Source: CAVSIP01 sp963728075
Lineage (GTDB): Bacteria > Actinomycetota > Actinomycetes > JAFAQI01 > DASSKL01
Direction of reading: 5' to 3'
DNA: 64,000 nucleotides
Assembly: GCA_963728075.1 (NCBI GenBank)
Contig: CAVSIP010000007.1
Coordinates: 575,827 to 639,826 of the forward strand
A program made the translations under genes and the position numbers. The notes beneath the pieces were generated by a model, which did no database searches, had not been told where the DNA came from, and saw only the letters and a list, made by a program, of their open reading frames with translations. This document shows, in pieces, positions 52,216-60,504 of this stretch; the first letter of the stretch is position 1; each line of letters begins with the position of its first letter.

Positions 52216-52728
52216 ATGGCAGACACCCTCTCAATGCGTGAGGAGCACGCGGACCTGCTGCCGTACGTGGAGCAGCTCCGCTTCGCCGCGGACGCCGTCG
52301 GTGAGACCACCGACGAGGAGGTGAGCGACCGTCTCGAGGAGGCGTTGGACTTCCTCGTGGGTCACCTCGTCCCGCACTCGCATGCTGAGGAGAAGTCCGT
52401 CTACGCGCTGGTCGAGGAGATCACGGGCGTGACGGAGGCCACCGCGACGATGCGCCGGGACCACGAGGAGATCGGTCGCATGGTCTCCGAGCTGCAGGTG
52501 TGGGGGGAGCGCGTCGACGGCGAGCCCCTGGACGCGGCGGCCCGCCAGCGGCTGCGCGCCCTGCTGTACGGGCTGTACGCGGTCGTCCGGCTGCACTTCC
52601 ACAAGGAGGAGGAGATCTTCCTCCCGCTGCTCGAGGCCCGCGTCCCGCACGACCGGCTGCACGAGGTGTTCGCCGAGATGCACGAGGACGCCGTACGCGA
52701 GAGCGGGTCGGTGGCCGCCGCGCAGTAG
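52216..52728 (+). CDS. Hemerythrin HHE domain protein
   Basis: 170 aa. Ligand motifs: REEHADLLPYVEQL, VPHSHAEEKSVYALV, MRRDHEEIGRMVSEL and LHFHKEEEIFLPLLEAR; more complete than the neighbouring HHE gene, with the usual H-HxxxE-H-HxxxE layout. The two differ enough that they are not a recent duplication. Role likely oxygen/NO response. The next gene lies 380 bases on, behind a SAM-IV riboswitch. Confidence 0.88.
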   Translation: MADTLSMREEHADLLPYVEQLRFAADAVGETTDEEVSDRLEEALDFLVGHLVPHSHAEEKSVYALVEEITGVTEATATMRRDHEEIGRMVSELQVWGERVDGEPLDAAARQRLRALLYGLYAVVRLHFHKEEEIFLPLLEARVPHDRLHEVFAEMHEDAVRESGSVAAAQ

Positions 52729-52779
52729 CCGGCAGCACGGTGGCGGAGCCCGCGCGGCTCCGTGTAACCTTTCCGCTCA

Positions 52780-52895
52780 GGTCATGAGCGCCAGCGTCAA
52801 GCCCCGGCTCGCTGGCCGGCAACCCTCCGCCGCGGTGGGGTGCCCCGGGTGATGACCAGGCCGGTCGCACATCGCGCCCGGCAAGCGCGGGCCCT
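52780..52895 (+). promoter_or_regulatory. SAM-IV riboswitch
   Basis: P1 closes GGTCAT (52780-52785) with ATGACC (52852-52857). Core features in order: GAGCGCCAGCGTCAAGCCCC, GGCTCGCTGGCCGGCAACC, the CGCGGTGGGGTGCCCCGGGT segment, then the 3' stem GGTCGCACATCGCGCCCGGC typical of class IV. The 3' boundary is approximate. It governs the metYX region about 215 bases downstream. Confidence 0.88.
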
Positions 52896-52929
52896 GCGAG
52901 GCGCTGGGCCCCGGACGAGAAGGGGTCCT

Positions 52930-53022
52930 GTGCTGCACGTGACGGTCCCGGCCCAGTCGGCCAGCTCGAACGACGAGTGGGGCTACGCCACCCGACTCAT
53001 GCACGACGAGGTCTGTCGCTGA
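52930..53022 (+). CDS. Possible 30-aa ORF between SAM-IV riboswitch and metY
   Basis: GTG at 52930 after AAGGGG with five bases' spacing, reading VLHVTVPAQSASSNDEW and ending LMHDEVCR, stop TGA 53020-53022. It lies just after the riboswitch and stops four bases before a strong hairpin. No known relative is recognised. It could be a small protein, a leader peptide or chance. Confidence 0.35.
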   Translation: MLHVTVPAQSASSNDEWGYATRLMHDEVCR

Positions 53023-53025
53023 CCC

Positions 53026-53058
53026 GGTGCCCCAGCGCGCGCTTCGGCGCGCGGCACC
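53026..53058 (+). terminator. Strong hairpin between the leader ORF and metY
   Basis: GGTGCC (53026-53031) pairs with GGCACC (53053-53058) outside GCGCGC-TTCG-GCGCGC. The very stable TTCG-capped stem has no U-tract. It may be the riboswitch's expression platform or a terminator/attenuator. Confidence 0.6.
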
Positions 53059-53108
53059 GCCGTCCCGACCCCGTCGTCCGTTTCCGCATGCCCTGAGGAG
53101 AACAGTCC

Positions 53109-54407
53109 ATGTCCCAGCCCGGTTGGAGCTTCGAGACCCGGCAGATCCACGTCGGCGCCGCCCCCGACACGGCGACCGGCGCCCGCGCCGTCCCCATCTA
53201 CCAGACCACCTCGTACAGCTTCCGCGACACCCAGCACGCCGCGGACCTGTTCTCGCTGGCCGAGCCCGGCAACATCTACACCCGGATCATGAACCCGACG
53301 CAGAGCGTCGTGGAGGAGCGCATCGCGAGCCTCGAAGGGGGAGTCGGCGCCCTGCTGACCTCCTCCGGCCAGGCCGCGGAGACGTTCGCGATCCTCAACC
53401 TGGCCGAGCACGGCGACCACGTCGTGTCGTCGGCGAGCCTGTACGGCGGTACGTACAACCTGTTCCACTACACGCTGCCCAAGCTCGGCGTCGAGGTGTC
53501 GTTCGTGGAGAACCCCGACGACCTCGACGAGTGGCGGGCGAAGGCTCGGCCGAACACGAAGGCCTTCTACGGCGAGACGATCGGCAACCCGAAGATCGAC
53601 GTGCTCGACATCGAGGGCGTCGCCGGGGTCGCGCACGAGGTGGGCGTCCCGCTCATCGTCGACAACACGGTGGCCACGCCGTACCTCATCCGGCCGCTGG
53701 AGCACGGCGCGGACATCGTCGTGCACTCCGCGACGAAGTTCATCGGCGGCCACGGCACCGCGATCGCCGGGGTCGTCGTGGACGGCGGCACGTTCGACTT
53801 CGGTGCGGACAAGGACCGCTTCCCCGGGTTCAACTCCCCGGACCCGAGCTACCACGGCCTGGTCTACTGGGACGCGCTCGGGCACGGCTCCTACATCGCC
53901 AAGGCGCGCGTGCAGCTGCTGCGCGACCTGGGCTCGGCGATCTCCCCGTTCAACGCGTTCCTGCTCATCCAGGGCCTGGAGACGCTGTCGCTGCGGATGG
54001 AGCGCCACGTCGCGAACGCCACGACGGTCGCCGAGTGGCTGACCACCCGCGACGAGGTGGAGAAGGTCTACTACGCCGGGCTGCCCGACTCGCCGTGGCA
54101 CGCCAACGCGCAGAAGTACGCGCCCAAAGGGCCGGGCTCGATCGTCTCGTTCGAGATCCGTGGCGGTGTCGAGGCGGGTCGCAAGTTCGTCGACGCGCTC
54201 GAGCTGTTCAGCCACGTGGCGAACATCGGTGACGTGCGCAGCCTGGTCATCCACCCGGCGAGCACCACCCACTCGCAGCTCACCCCGGAGGAGCAGCTGA
54301 CCGCCGGCGTGACGCCCGGGCTGATCCGGCTCTCCCTCGGCCTGGAAGGCATCGACGACATCAAGGCCGACCTCGAGGCGGGCTTCCGGGCGGCGAAGTC
54401 GGCATGA
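53109..54407 (+). CDS. metY: O-acetylhomoserine (thiol)-lyase
   Basis: A PLP enzyme that makes homocysteine from O-acetylhomoserine and sulfide, 432 aa. Seen: FETRQIHVG, PIYQTTSYSFRD, YTRIMNPTQSVVEERIASLEG, GETIGNPKIDVLDIE, DNTVATPYLIRPLEHGADIV and the PLP lysine in HSATKFIGGHGT. ATG 53109 has TGAGGAG upstream. It overlaps metX (ATGA), and a SAM-IV riboswitch lies upstream, so the operon should be off at high SAM. Confidence 0.97.
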   Translation: MSQPGWSFETRQIHVGAAPDTATGARAVPIYQTTSYSFRDTQHAADLFSLAEPGNIYTRIMNPTQSVVEERIASLEGGVGALLTSSGQAAETFAILNLAEHGDHVVSSASLYGGTYNLFHYTLPKLGVEVSFVENPDDLDEWRAKARPNTKAFYGETIGNPKIDVLDIEGVAGVAHEVGVPLIVDNTVATPYLIRPLEHGADIVVHSATKFIGGHGTAIAGVVVDGGTFDFGADKDRFPGFNSPDPSYHGLVYWDALGHGSYIAKARVQLLRDLGSAISPFNAFLLIQGLETLSLRMERHVANATTVAEWLTTRDEVEKVYYAGLPDSPWHANAQKYAPKGPGSIVSFEIRGGVEAGRKFVDALELFSHVANIGDVRSLVIHPASTTHSQLTPEEQLTAGVTPGLIRLSLGLEGIDDIKADLEAGFRAAKSA

Positions 54408-55570
54408 GCGACGCCGGCTCTCTCCCTCCCGCCACCGCCGCGTGGCGGGAGGGAGACCCGGCGGGCGACCGGCGGTTCGTGGACCTGCCGGGCCAGGTAC
54501 CGCTGGAGTTCGGCGGCCGACTGCCGGGCGTGCGCATCGCGTACGAGACGTGGGGCGAGCCGAACGCCGACCGGTCCAACGCCGTCCTCGTCCTGCACGC
54601 GCTCACCGGCGACAGCCACGTGGTGGGGCCCAGCGGGCCGGGCCACCCGTCACCCGGGTGGTGGGACGGCCTGGTGGGGCCGGGTCGCGCCCTCGACACC
54701 GACCGGTGGTGGGTCGTCGCCCCGAACGTCCTCGGTGGCTGCCAGGGCACGACCGGCCCGGCGTCGCCCGCGCCGGACGGGCAGCCGTGGGGCAGCCGCT
54801 TCCCGTACCTCACCATCAGAGACCAGGTCGCCGCCGAGGCGGCGTTCGCCGAGGTGCTCGGCGTCCGCCAGTGGGCGGCGGTGGTGGGCGGCTCGATGGG
54901 CGGCATGCGAGCGCTGGAGTGGGCGGTCAGCCACCCGGACCAGGTGCGCTCGGCCGTGGTCCTGGCCTGTGGCGCGTACGCGTCCGCCGAGCAGATCGGG
55001 CTGTGCCACCCGCAGGTGGAGGCGATCCGTTCCGACCCGAAGTTCCGCGGCGGGGACTACTACGCCGCCGCCCCCGGCGACGGGCCGCACGTCGGGCTCG
55101 GCCTCGCCCGCCGGATCGCGCACCTGTCGTACCGCAGCGAGCCCGAGCTCGCCGACCGGTTCGGCCGTTCGGCGCAGCAGGGTGAGGACCCGTACCGCGG
55201 CGGCCGGTTCGCGATCGAGTCCTACCTCGACCACCACGCGGACAAGCTCGTCGGCCGCTTCGACGCGAACACCTACCTGGTCCTCACCCGGGCGATGAAC
55301 TCCCACGACGTCGGCCGCGGCCGCGGTGGCGTGGCAGCGGCCCTGTCCCGAGTGACCGCGCACACGGTCGTCGGCGGCATCGACAGCGACCGGCTCTACC
55401 CGCTGTACCTGCAGGAGGAGATCGCCGACGGGCTGCCCGGCCGACCGGGCCTGCACGTGATGGAGTCGCCGTACGGGCACGACGGGTTCCTCATCGAGGT
55501 GGACGCCGTGTCCGCGCTCGTGGGGGAGGCGCTGGCGGCGGCCGAGCTGCTGCCGCGCCGCTGTGCGTAG
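54404..55570 (+). CDS. metX: Homoserine O-acetyltransferase
   Basis: An alpha/beta hydrolase-fold enzyme that activates homoserine with acetyl-CoA for metY, 388 aa. Seen: YETWGEPNADRSNAVLVLHA, TGDSHVVGP, the nucleophile elbow GGSMGGMRALEW (Ser), late Asp in VGGIDSDRLYP and His in YGHDGFLIE. ATG overlaps the metY stop by four bases. With metY it forms the direct-sulfhydrylation route to homocysteine. Confidence 0.97.
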   Translation: MSDAGSLPPATAAWREGDPAGDRRFVDLPGQVPLEFGGRLPGVRIAYETWGEPNADRSNAVLVLHALTGDSHVVGPSGPGHPSPGWWDGLVGPGRALDTDRWWVVAPNVLGGCQGTTGPASPAPDGQPWGSRFPYLTIRDQVAAEAAFAEVLGVRQWAAVVGGSMGGMRALEWAVSHPDQVRSAVVLACGAYASAEQIGLCHPQVEAIRSDPKFRGGDYYAAAPGDGPHVGLGLARRIAHLSYRSEPELADRFGRSAQQGEDPYRGGRFAIESYLDHHADKLVGRFDANTYLVLTRAMNSHDVGRGRGGVAAALSRVTAHTVVGGIDSDRLYPLYLQEEIADGLPGRPGLHVMESPYGHDGFLIEVDAVSALVGEALAAAELLPRRCA

Positions 55571-55604
55571 GCTGCCCGCACATCGCTGCACGGGAGGCTG
55601 ACGC

Positions 55605-56843
55605 GTGGTTGACATCAAGGTGGACGTGGAGCCGGCCGAGGTGGGCTTCGACCCGGCCCGGCTGGAGCGCATCGACCGGCACTTCGCCCGGTACGTCGAC
55701 GACGGGCGGTTGCCCGGGTGGTTGATCCTCGTCTCCCGCGGTGGCCGCACCGTGCACCTGTCGACGTACGGCCAGCGCGATCTCGAGGCCGGGGCGCCGG
55801 TCGAGGTCGACACCTTGTTCCGCGTCTACTCCATGACCAAGCCGGTCACCTCCGTCGCCGCGATGATGCTGTACGAGGAGGGGGCCTTCGAGCTCACCGA
55901 CCCGATCAGCCGGTTCATCCCGTCGTTCGAGGAGATGCGGGTCTACACCGGTGGGCCGCCGAACAAGCCGGTGACCGTACCGGCCCTGGAGCCGATCCGC
56001 GTGTGGCACCTGCTGACCCACACGGCCGGGCTGACGTACGGGTTCCACTACCAGCACCCCGTGGACGCGATCTACCGCGCGGCCGGGTTCGAGTGGGGAT
56101 CCCCCAAGGGGGCCGACCTCGCGCAGTGCTGTGACGCGTGGGCGGAGCTGCCGCTGCTGTTCCACCCCGGCGCGGAGTGGAACTACTCGGTCGCGACCGA
56201 CGTGCTCGGGCGGCTGGTCGAGGTGGCCTCCGGCATGCGGCTGGACGAGTTCCTGCGCCGGCGGATCTTCGAGCCGCTCGGCATGTCGGACACGCGCTTC
56301 CACGTCGAGGAGGTCGACCACGGCCGCCTCGCCGCGCTGTACGTTCCCGACCCGGCCGGCACGGGCAGGGCCGTACGCAACGACGCGATGGGGCGGGCGG
56401 CGCTGCGGGTGCCGGCGATGTTCTCCGGCGGCGGTGGCCTGGTGTCCACCGCGGCGGACTACCACCGGTTCACCCAGATGCTGCTCGGCGGCGGCGAGTA
56501 CGACGGCACCCGGCTGCTCGGCTCGCGCACCGTCGCGTACATGGCGCAGAACCACCTGCCGGGCGGCGCGGACCTGCAGGCGTTCGGGCGGCCGCTGCAC
56601 GCGGAGACCAGCTTCGACGGCGTCGGCTTCGGTCTCGGGTTCTCGGTCGTGGACGACCCGGCGGCCATGCACCAGCTCGCCAGCAAGGGCGAGTTCGGCT
56701 GGGGTGGCGCGGCGAGCACGGCGTTCTGGGTCGACCCCGCCGAGGAGATCAACGTGGTCTTCCTGACCCAGCTGCTGCCGTCGAGCACGTACCCCATCCG
56801 CTCCCAGCTCCGTCAGCTCGTCTACCAGTCCCTGGTCGACTGA
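55605..56843 (+). CDS. Serine hydrolase, beta-lactamase family
   Basis: 412 aa. The SxxK motif is SMTK (S76, K79) and the YxN-position motif is YSVATD; RVWHLLTHTAGLTYGF and GLVSTAADYHRFTQMLLGGG are typical of class C-like esterases/peptidases such as EstB. No signal peptide, so probably a cytoplasmic esterase rather than a beta-lactamase. GTG 55605 follows GGGAGG by seven bases. Independent of metYX despite the short gap. Confidence 0.92.
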   Translation: MVDIKVDVEPAEVGFDPARLERIDRHFARYVDDGRLPGWLILVSRGGRTVHLSTYGQRDLEAGAPVEVDTLFRVYSMTKPVTSVAAMMLYEEGAFELTDPISRFIPSFEEMRVYTGGPPNKPVTVPALEPIRVWHLLTHTAGLTYGFHYQHPVDAIYRAAGFEWGSPKGADLAQCCDAWAELPLLFHPGAEWNYSVATDVLGRLVEVASGMRLDEFLRRRIFEPLGMSDTRFHVEEVDHGRLAALYVPDPAGTGRAVRNDAMGRAALRVPAMFSGGGGLVSTAADYHRFTQMLLGGGEYDGTRLLGSRTVAYMAQNHLPGGADLQAFGRPLHAETSFDGVGFGLGFSVVDDPAAMHQLASKGEFGWGGAASTAFWVDPAEEINVVFLTQLLPSSTYPIRSQLRQLVYQSLVD

Positions 56844-56855
56844 CGCCGCCGGCGC

Positions 56856-57080
56856 TCAGCGGCGGTTGCGCTCCTGCCAGATGACGACGCACAGCGGGCA
56901 GGCGTCGGCGGGGGGACCGCTGGTGTAGGTGCCCTCGACGGTCATCGGGGCGCCGCAGTACGCCGTCGTCTCGCTGCCCGGCGGCAGCTCGGGCGGCGGG
57001 TAGCCGTGCCGCAGCCGCCGGTCGTCGGCCGTCTCGTCCGACGCGGCCGGCTGAACGGCACCGGTCTCCAGCCCCGCCAT
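56856..57080 (-). CDS. DUF3039 domain-containing protein
   Basis: 74 aa of a small actinobacterial family with unknown function. RLRHGYPPPELPPGSE, then TTAYCGAP and DACPLCVVIWQE supply a CxxC plus a further Cys and His that may hold zinc. ATG 57080 follows TAGTCT by seven bases; that hexamer contains the stop codon of the MFS gene upstream, so it may be transcribed both ways. Confidence 0.85.
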   Translation of the reverse strand: MAGLETGAVQPAASDETADDRRLRHGYPPPELPPGSETTAYCGAPMTVEGTYTSGPPADACPLCVVIWQERNRR

Positions 57081-57087
57081 GCGTACG

Positions 57088-57093
57088 AGACTA
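57088..57093 (-). promoter_or_regulatory. Predicted -10 box overlapping the MFS stop codon
   Basis: TAGTCT seven bases before ATG 57080; TAG 57091-57093 is also the stop of the upstream MFS gene. Confidence 0.45.
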
Positions 57094-58368
57094 CGACCGT
57101 CGGGGGTCCAGGCGAGCCACGAACGACAGCATCGCCGCGCACACCGCGCCGACCAGCAGCACGACCGTGACGGACGTGGCGCTGGCCACCGCGCCGCCGG
57201 CCAGCAACCCGAGCGGCACCGTCCCGCCGAAGCCCATGATCCACAGGGCCATCACGCGCCCGCGGATCTCGTCGGCGATGTGCTCCTGCAGCGTGGTGGA
57301 CAGCGCCGTCACCGTGACGAAGTAGCTGAAGCCGACCAGCAGCACCAGCGGGTACGCGAGCGCCACCTGCCGGACGAGGGCGAACCCGGTGAGCATCACG
57401 GCGAACCAGGCCAGGCCGGTGCGCACCATCCGCGGTCGGGACCGGTGGACGAAGACGGTCCCGACCGACACGGCGCCGAGTGCCGCCCCGAGGCCGAACA
57501 GCGCGTACAGCCCGCCGTAGAGCTCGCTCGCGGGGTCGATGCCGAGGTTGCGGGCGGCGAGCACCGGCATGAGCCCGATGAAGGGCAGGCAGAAGAACGA
57601 GATGCCGGCGATCGTGAGCAGGCTCACCCGCACGAGCCGGTCGCGCCGCGCGACCGCGATGCCGCCGGCCAGCCGCCGCCAGCCCTTCTCGCCGGCGGGC
57701 GGGTACGGCCGCGGCAGGGTCACCAGCACCAGCGTCACGATCGCGAACAGGTACGTGCCGGCGTTGACGGCGAACACACCCGACGTGCCGATGCTCGGGA
57801 TGATCAGGCCGCCGATCGCCGGCCCGATGACCCGCGCGGTGTTCATCTGCACCGACTGCAGCGACACCGCCCCGGGCAGGTCCCGCCGGCCGACGAGCAT
57901 CGGCAGGATCGCCGAGAACGTCGGCGCGTTGAGCGCGTTGCCGACGCCGATGGCGAGCACCACGGCGAAGACCAGGCCCTTGGACGGGTGGTCGCTGGAG
58001 GCGACCCAGGCGAGCACCAGCGACATGAGCATCTGCTCGATCTGGCAGGCCAGCAGCAGCACCCGCCGGTCGATGACGTCGGCGAGCGCGCCGCCGACCA
58101 TGGCCAGCAGGAGCAGTGGCCCCATCTGGGCGAACCCGAGCAGGGACACGTACGTCGCCGAGTGGCTGATGTCGTACGCGAACACGCCCAGCGCGACGTT
58201 CTGCATCCACGTACCGATGTTGGACGCGAACGCGCCACCCCAGACGAGCCGGAACGTGCGGTGCGCGAGCGCTGCCCGCGCCGACCCAGGGACGTACGGG
58301 AGGTCGGCGTCGACCTGCGCGTCGGTCGCCTGTTCCTCGTGTGCCGGCTCGATCCCGTCATCCCGCAT
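57091..58368 (-). CDS. MFS transporter
   Basis: 425 aa, 12 helices, same exporter branch as 27105 and 33036: FRLVWGGAFASNIGTWMQNVA, GALADVIDRRVLL, GNALNAPTFSAILPMLVG. The polar N-terminal 27 residues are extra. ATG 58368 is the plausible start; TAGGCT lies nine bases before it, looser than other leaderless starts here. Substrate unknown. Confidence 0.88.
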   Translation of the reverse strand: MRDDGIEPAHEEQATDAQVDADLPYVPGSARAALAHRTFRLVWGGAFASNIGTWMQNVALGVFAYDISHSATYVSLLGFAQMGPLLLLAMVGGALADVIDRRVLLLACQIEQMLMSLVLAWVASSDHPSKGLVFAVVLAIGVGNALNAPTFSAILPMLVGRRDLPGAVSLQSVQMNTARVIGPAIGGLIIPSIGTSGVFAVNAGTYLFAIVTLVLVTLPRPYPPAGEKGWRRLAGGIAVARRDRLVRVSLLTIAGISFFCLPFIGLMPVLAARNLGIDPASELYGGLYALFGLGAALGAVSVGTVFVHRSRPRMVRTGLAWFAVMLTGFALVRQVALAYPLVLLVGFSYFVTVTALSTTLQEHIADEIRGRVMALWIMGFGGTVPLGLLAGGAVASATSVTVVLLVGAVCAAMLSFVARLDPRRS

Positions 58369-58454
58369 GAGGGGGGCAGCCTATCGGCGAACCGAGCGCG
58401 GTTCGGTCCAGGTGCCCCGTCGTCAGCGGGCCGGCCGGACGTCCACCGTCGGGA

Positions 58455-58975
58455 CGGGGTGAGGGCCGCGAGCAGCGCCTGCTCCGATAGGGACCGTGGC
58501 GGCCGGCGCTCCTGCACGGCGCGGGCGACCTGCTCCTGCAGGCGCGCGTTCACCGGCGTCGGCGGTCGGCAGGCCGCGCTGCAGGCTCTGCCAGGTCGAC
58601 CCGCCGAGCCGGCGGCGGCCCTCGATGGGGCGAATACCGACCCGGCCCTCCTCCCGGCGGACCCTGTCCTCCTCGACCGAGGCGACCGCGATACCCGCGG
58701 CGGCGAGGACCCCCTCGGCCTCGGCGACCGCCCGGGCGGCCAGCTCGCCGGACCCGTCGGAAACCAGCGCGTCGACCGCAGGCACACCACCGGTACGGGC
58801 GTGCGTACGGTGATCGACCCGTCGGGCGAGTCGACCTGCAACCCGCGCTCGCGCAACGCCTCGTAGTGGGCGCCGCGGGCGATGAGCGCCACCTCGTGGC
58901 CGGCGTGGGCAACACCCGGCCGCCGACCGCCGTCACGCCGTACGAGTCGGGACCTCCGCCCGTACCGCCGTCCGG
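58455..58975 (-). pseudogene. Remnant of a ketopantoate reductase (PanE/ApbA) gene
   Basis: Fragments of 2-dehydropantoate 2-reductase appear in order on the minus strand but in different frames. N-terminal dinucleotide part: GHEVALIARGAHYEALRERG and SPDGSITVRTPVPVV. Next comes LAAAGIAVASVEED and GGSTWQSLQRG in another frame. C-terminal NARLQEQVARAVQE and SLSEQALLAAL return to the first frame. About 520 bases instead of the usual 900 or so, so a central deletion plus frameshifts. It fills most of the otherwise empty 58369-59032 gap. Confidence 0.75.
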
Positions 58976-59032
58976 GTGGCGTCTGCTGTGCTGAGGGTCC
59001 TTTCTCCTCAACCGGGGAATGGGGGAGTTGTG

Positions 59033-59206
59033 ATGAGCGTCCAGCAACGAGGCCAGGTCGCGACGGGGCCGTGCCCGTTCTGCGGGTCCGTCGCCGCGGG
59101 CGAGATCACCCGGGTCGCCCGGCGGGTGTTCGTGGTGTGCGGTGGCTGCCGGCACGCCCGGCTGCTCGGGGACGCGAAGGACCCCTGGCTGCCGCTGGTG
59201 CCCTAG
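59033..59206 (+). CDS. Small zinc-ribbon-like protein
   Basis: 57 aa with two CxxC pairs, CPFC and CGGC, sixteen to twenty residues apart (GEITRVARRVFVVCGGCRH), which would fold as a single zinc ribbon. ATG 59033 has GGGGGAG eight bases upstream. No relative named. Lies just upstream of an SDR gene on the same strand; another small CxxC protein lies after that gene. Confidence 0.7.
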   Translation: MSVQQRGQVATGPCPFCGSVAAGEITRVARRVFVVCGGCRHARLLGDAKDPWLPLVP

Positions 59207-59273
59207 CAGCGGCGGGTGCGACAGACTGCACGGACGGCGCTGCCTGGCGCCGGGTGGGAGTGCGGAGGTCGCC

Positions 59274-60140
59274 ATGGAGTCGTTCACCAGTCGGCTTGCG
59301 GTGGTCACGGGCGGCGGTAGCGGCATGGGCCGCGAGCTCGTCGTCCAGCTGGCTCGGGAGGGCTGTTCCGTCGCCGCGTGCGACCTCGACGTGGCCGCCC
59401 TGCACGAGACCGTGCGGCGCGCGCAGGCGGGCGCCCCCGCCGGCGTACCCCTCACCGTGCACGCCTGCGACGTGTCGGACCCGGAGGCGGTGCAGCGCTT
59501 CCGGGACGACGTGCTGCACGACCACCAGACCGACCACGTCGACCTGCTGTTCAACAACGCGGGCATCGGTGGCGGGGGCAGCTTCCTCACCGCCGACCCG
59601 GCCGAGTGGGAGCGGACGTTCGGCGTCTGCTGGGGCGGTGTGTACAACTGCTCGCGCGCGTTCGTTCCCCTGCTCGTCGCCAGCTCGGACGCCTACCTGG
59701 TCAACACGAGCAGCGTCAACGGGTTCTGGGCGCGGCTCGCACCGGGCATGCCGCACACGGCGTACAGCGCCGCCAAGTTCGCGGTGAAGGGCTTCTCCGA
59801 AGCGCTGCTCGAGGACTTCCGGGTCAACGCACCGCACGTCAAGGTGGCGGTCGTCATGCCCGGGCACATCGGCACCGACATCGTGCTGAACTCGCTGCGG
59901 GCGCACGGCGGCGAGCCCGAGGACGCGGTGCGGGAGATGGGAGCCGCGTTCCGCGACAACGCGCCGATGACCGCGGAGCAGGCGGCGACCGTGATCCTGG
60001 ACGGGGTCCGCCGCGGCGCGTGGCGGATCCTCGTCGGCGACGACGCGCACGCGCTCGACGCGGCCGTCCGGGCCGACCCGGAGGCGATGTACGCGCCCGG
60101 CGCGAGCCTGGGCACCGTGTCCGACTGGGTCACGTCGTAG
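59274..60140 (+). CDS. SDR-family oxidoreductase
   Basis: 288 aa. Seen: TGGGSGMGRELVVQLA, DLLFNNAGIGGGGSFL, serine at VNTSSVNGFWARL, catalytic YSAAK and MPGHIGTDI. The N at LVNTSSVNG fits the catalytic tetrad. ATG 59274 has GGAGG eight bases upstream. Probable NADP(H)-dependent reductase of unknown substrate. Confidence 0.93.
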   Translation: MESFTSRLAVVTGGGSGMGRELVVQLAREGCSVAACDLDVAALHETVRRAQAGAPAGVPLTVHACDVSDPEAVQRFRDDVLHDHQTDHVDLLFNNAGIGGGGSFLTADPAEWERTFGVCWGGVYNCSRAFVPLLVASSDAYLVNTSSVNGFWARLAPGMPHTAYSAAKFAVKGFSEALLEDFRVNAPHVKVAVVMPGHIGTDIVLNSLRAHGGEPEDAVREMGAAFRDNAPMTAEQAATVILDGVRRGAWRILVGDDAHALDAAVRADPEAMYAPGASLGTVSDWVTS

Positions 60141-60258
60141 CGTCGTCTCACCCCGCTGGGCCTGATGGCCCACACCCGGCACCGCCGTCCGGGCGTGTAC
60201 GCCGCGCGGCGCGTTGGCCGAAGGGACGGCGGGGGCCTCGAGCAGAACGGCGGGACTC

Positions 60259-60441
60259 GTGTCGAGCAGCGGGCCGAGCATCGCGTGTCGCGAGTGCGGC
60301 ACGCGGATCAGCCTGCGGCTGGTGGTACGTGAAGGCACCCGGCGGGCGCTGCTGTGCCCCTCGTGCAGATTTCTCATGGAGTGGGACGTCGCCGACGCCT
60401 GGCCTCGACCGGACGATTCGAGCGACCCTCCGCAGCACTGA
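60259..60441 (+). CDS. Small zinc-ribbon-like protein
   Basis: 60 aa with CREC and CPSC pairs about twenty residues apart (ACRECGTRISLRLVV, ALLCPSCRFLMEW), again one probable zinc ribbon. GTG 60259 is the natural start; a TTG at 60214 would extend it. Unlike the 59033 protein it has a negatively charged tail. Function unknown; the following MFS gene has its own leaderless start. Confidence 0.62.
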   Translation: MSSSGPSIACRECGTRISLRLVVREGTRRALLCPSCRFLMEWDVADAWPRPDDSSDPPQH

Positions 60442-60492
60442 AGCCTCTGCCCGAGCTCACCGACCGGCCTCGACGACCGAAGGCCGCGCTCC

Positions 60493-60498
60493 TACCGT
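60493..60498 (+). promoter_or_regulatory. Predicted -10 box, leaderless MFS
   Basis: TACCGT six bases before ATG 60505. Confidence 0.5.
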
Positions 60499-60504
60499 GA
60501 CCGG

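Noticed and set aside
52930..53022. The leader ORF as a firm gene
   Set aside because: Kept only as a low-confidence feature: 30 codons in GC-rich DNA can be open by chance, and no relative is recognised.
58423..58785. A 120-codon minus-strand ORF as an intact gene
   Set aside because: It only covers the middle of a ketopantoate reductase, with the flanking parts in another frame.
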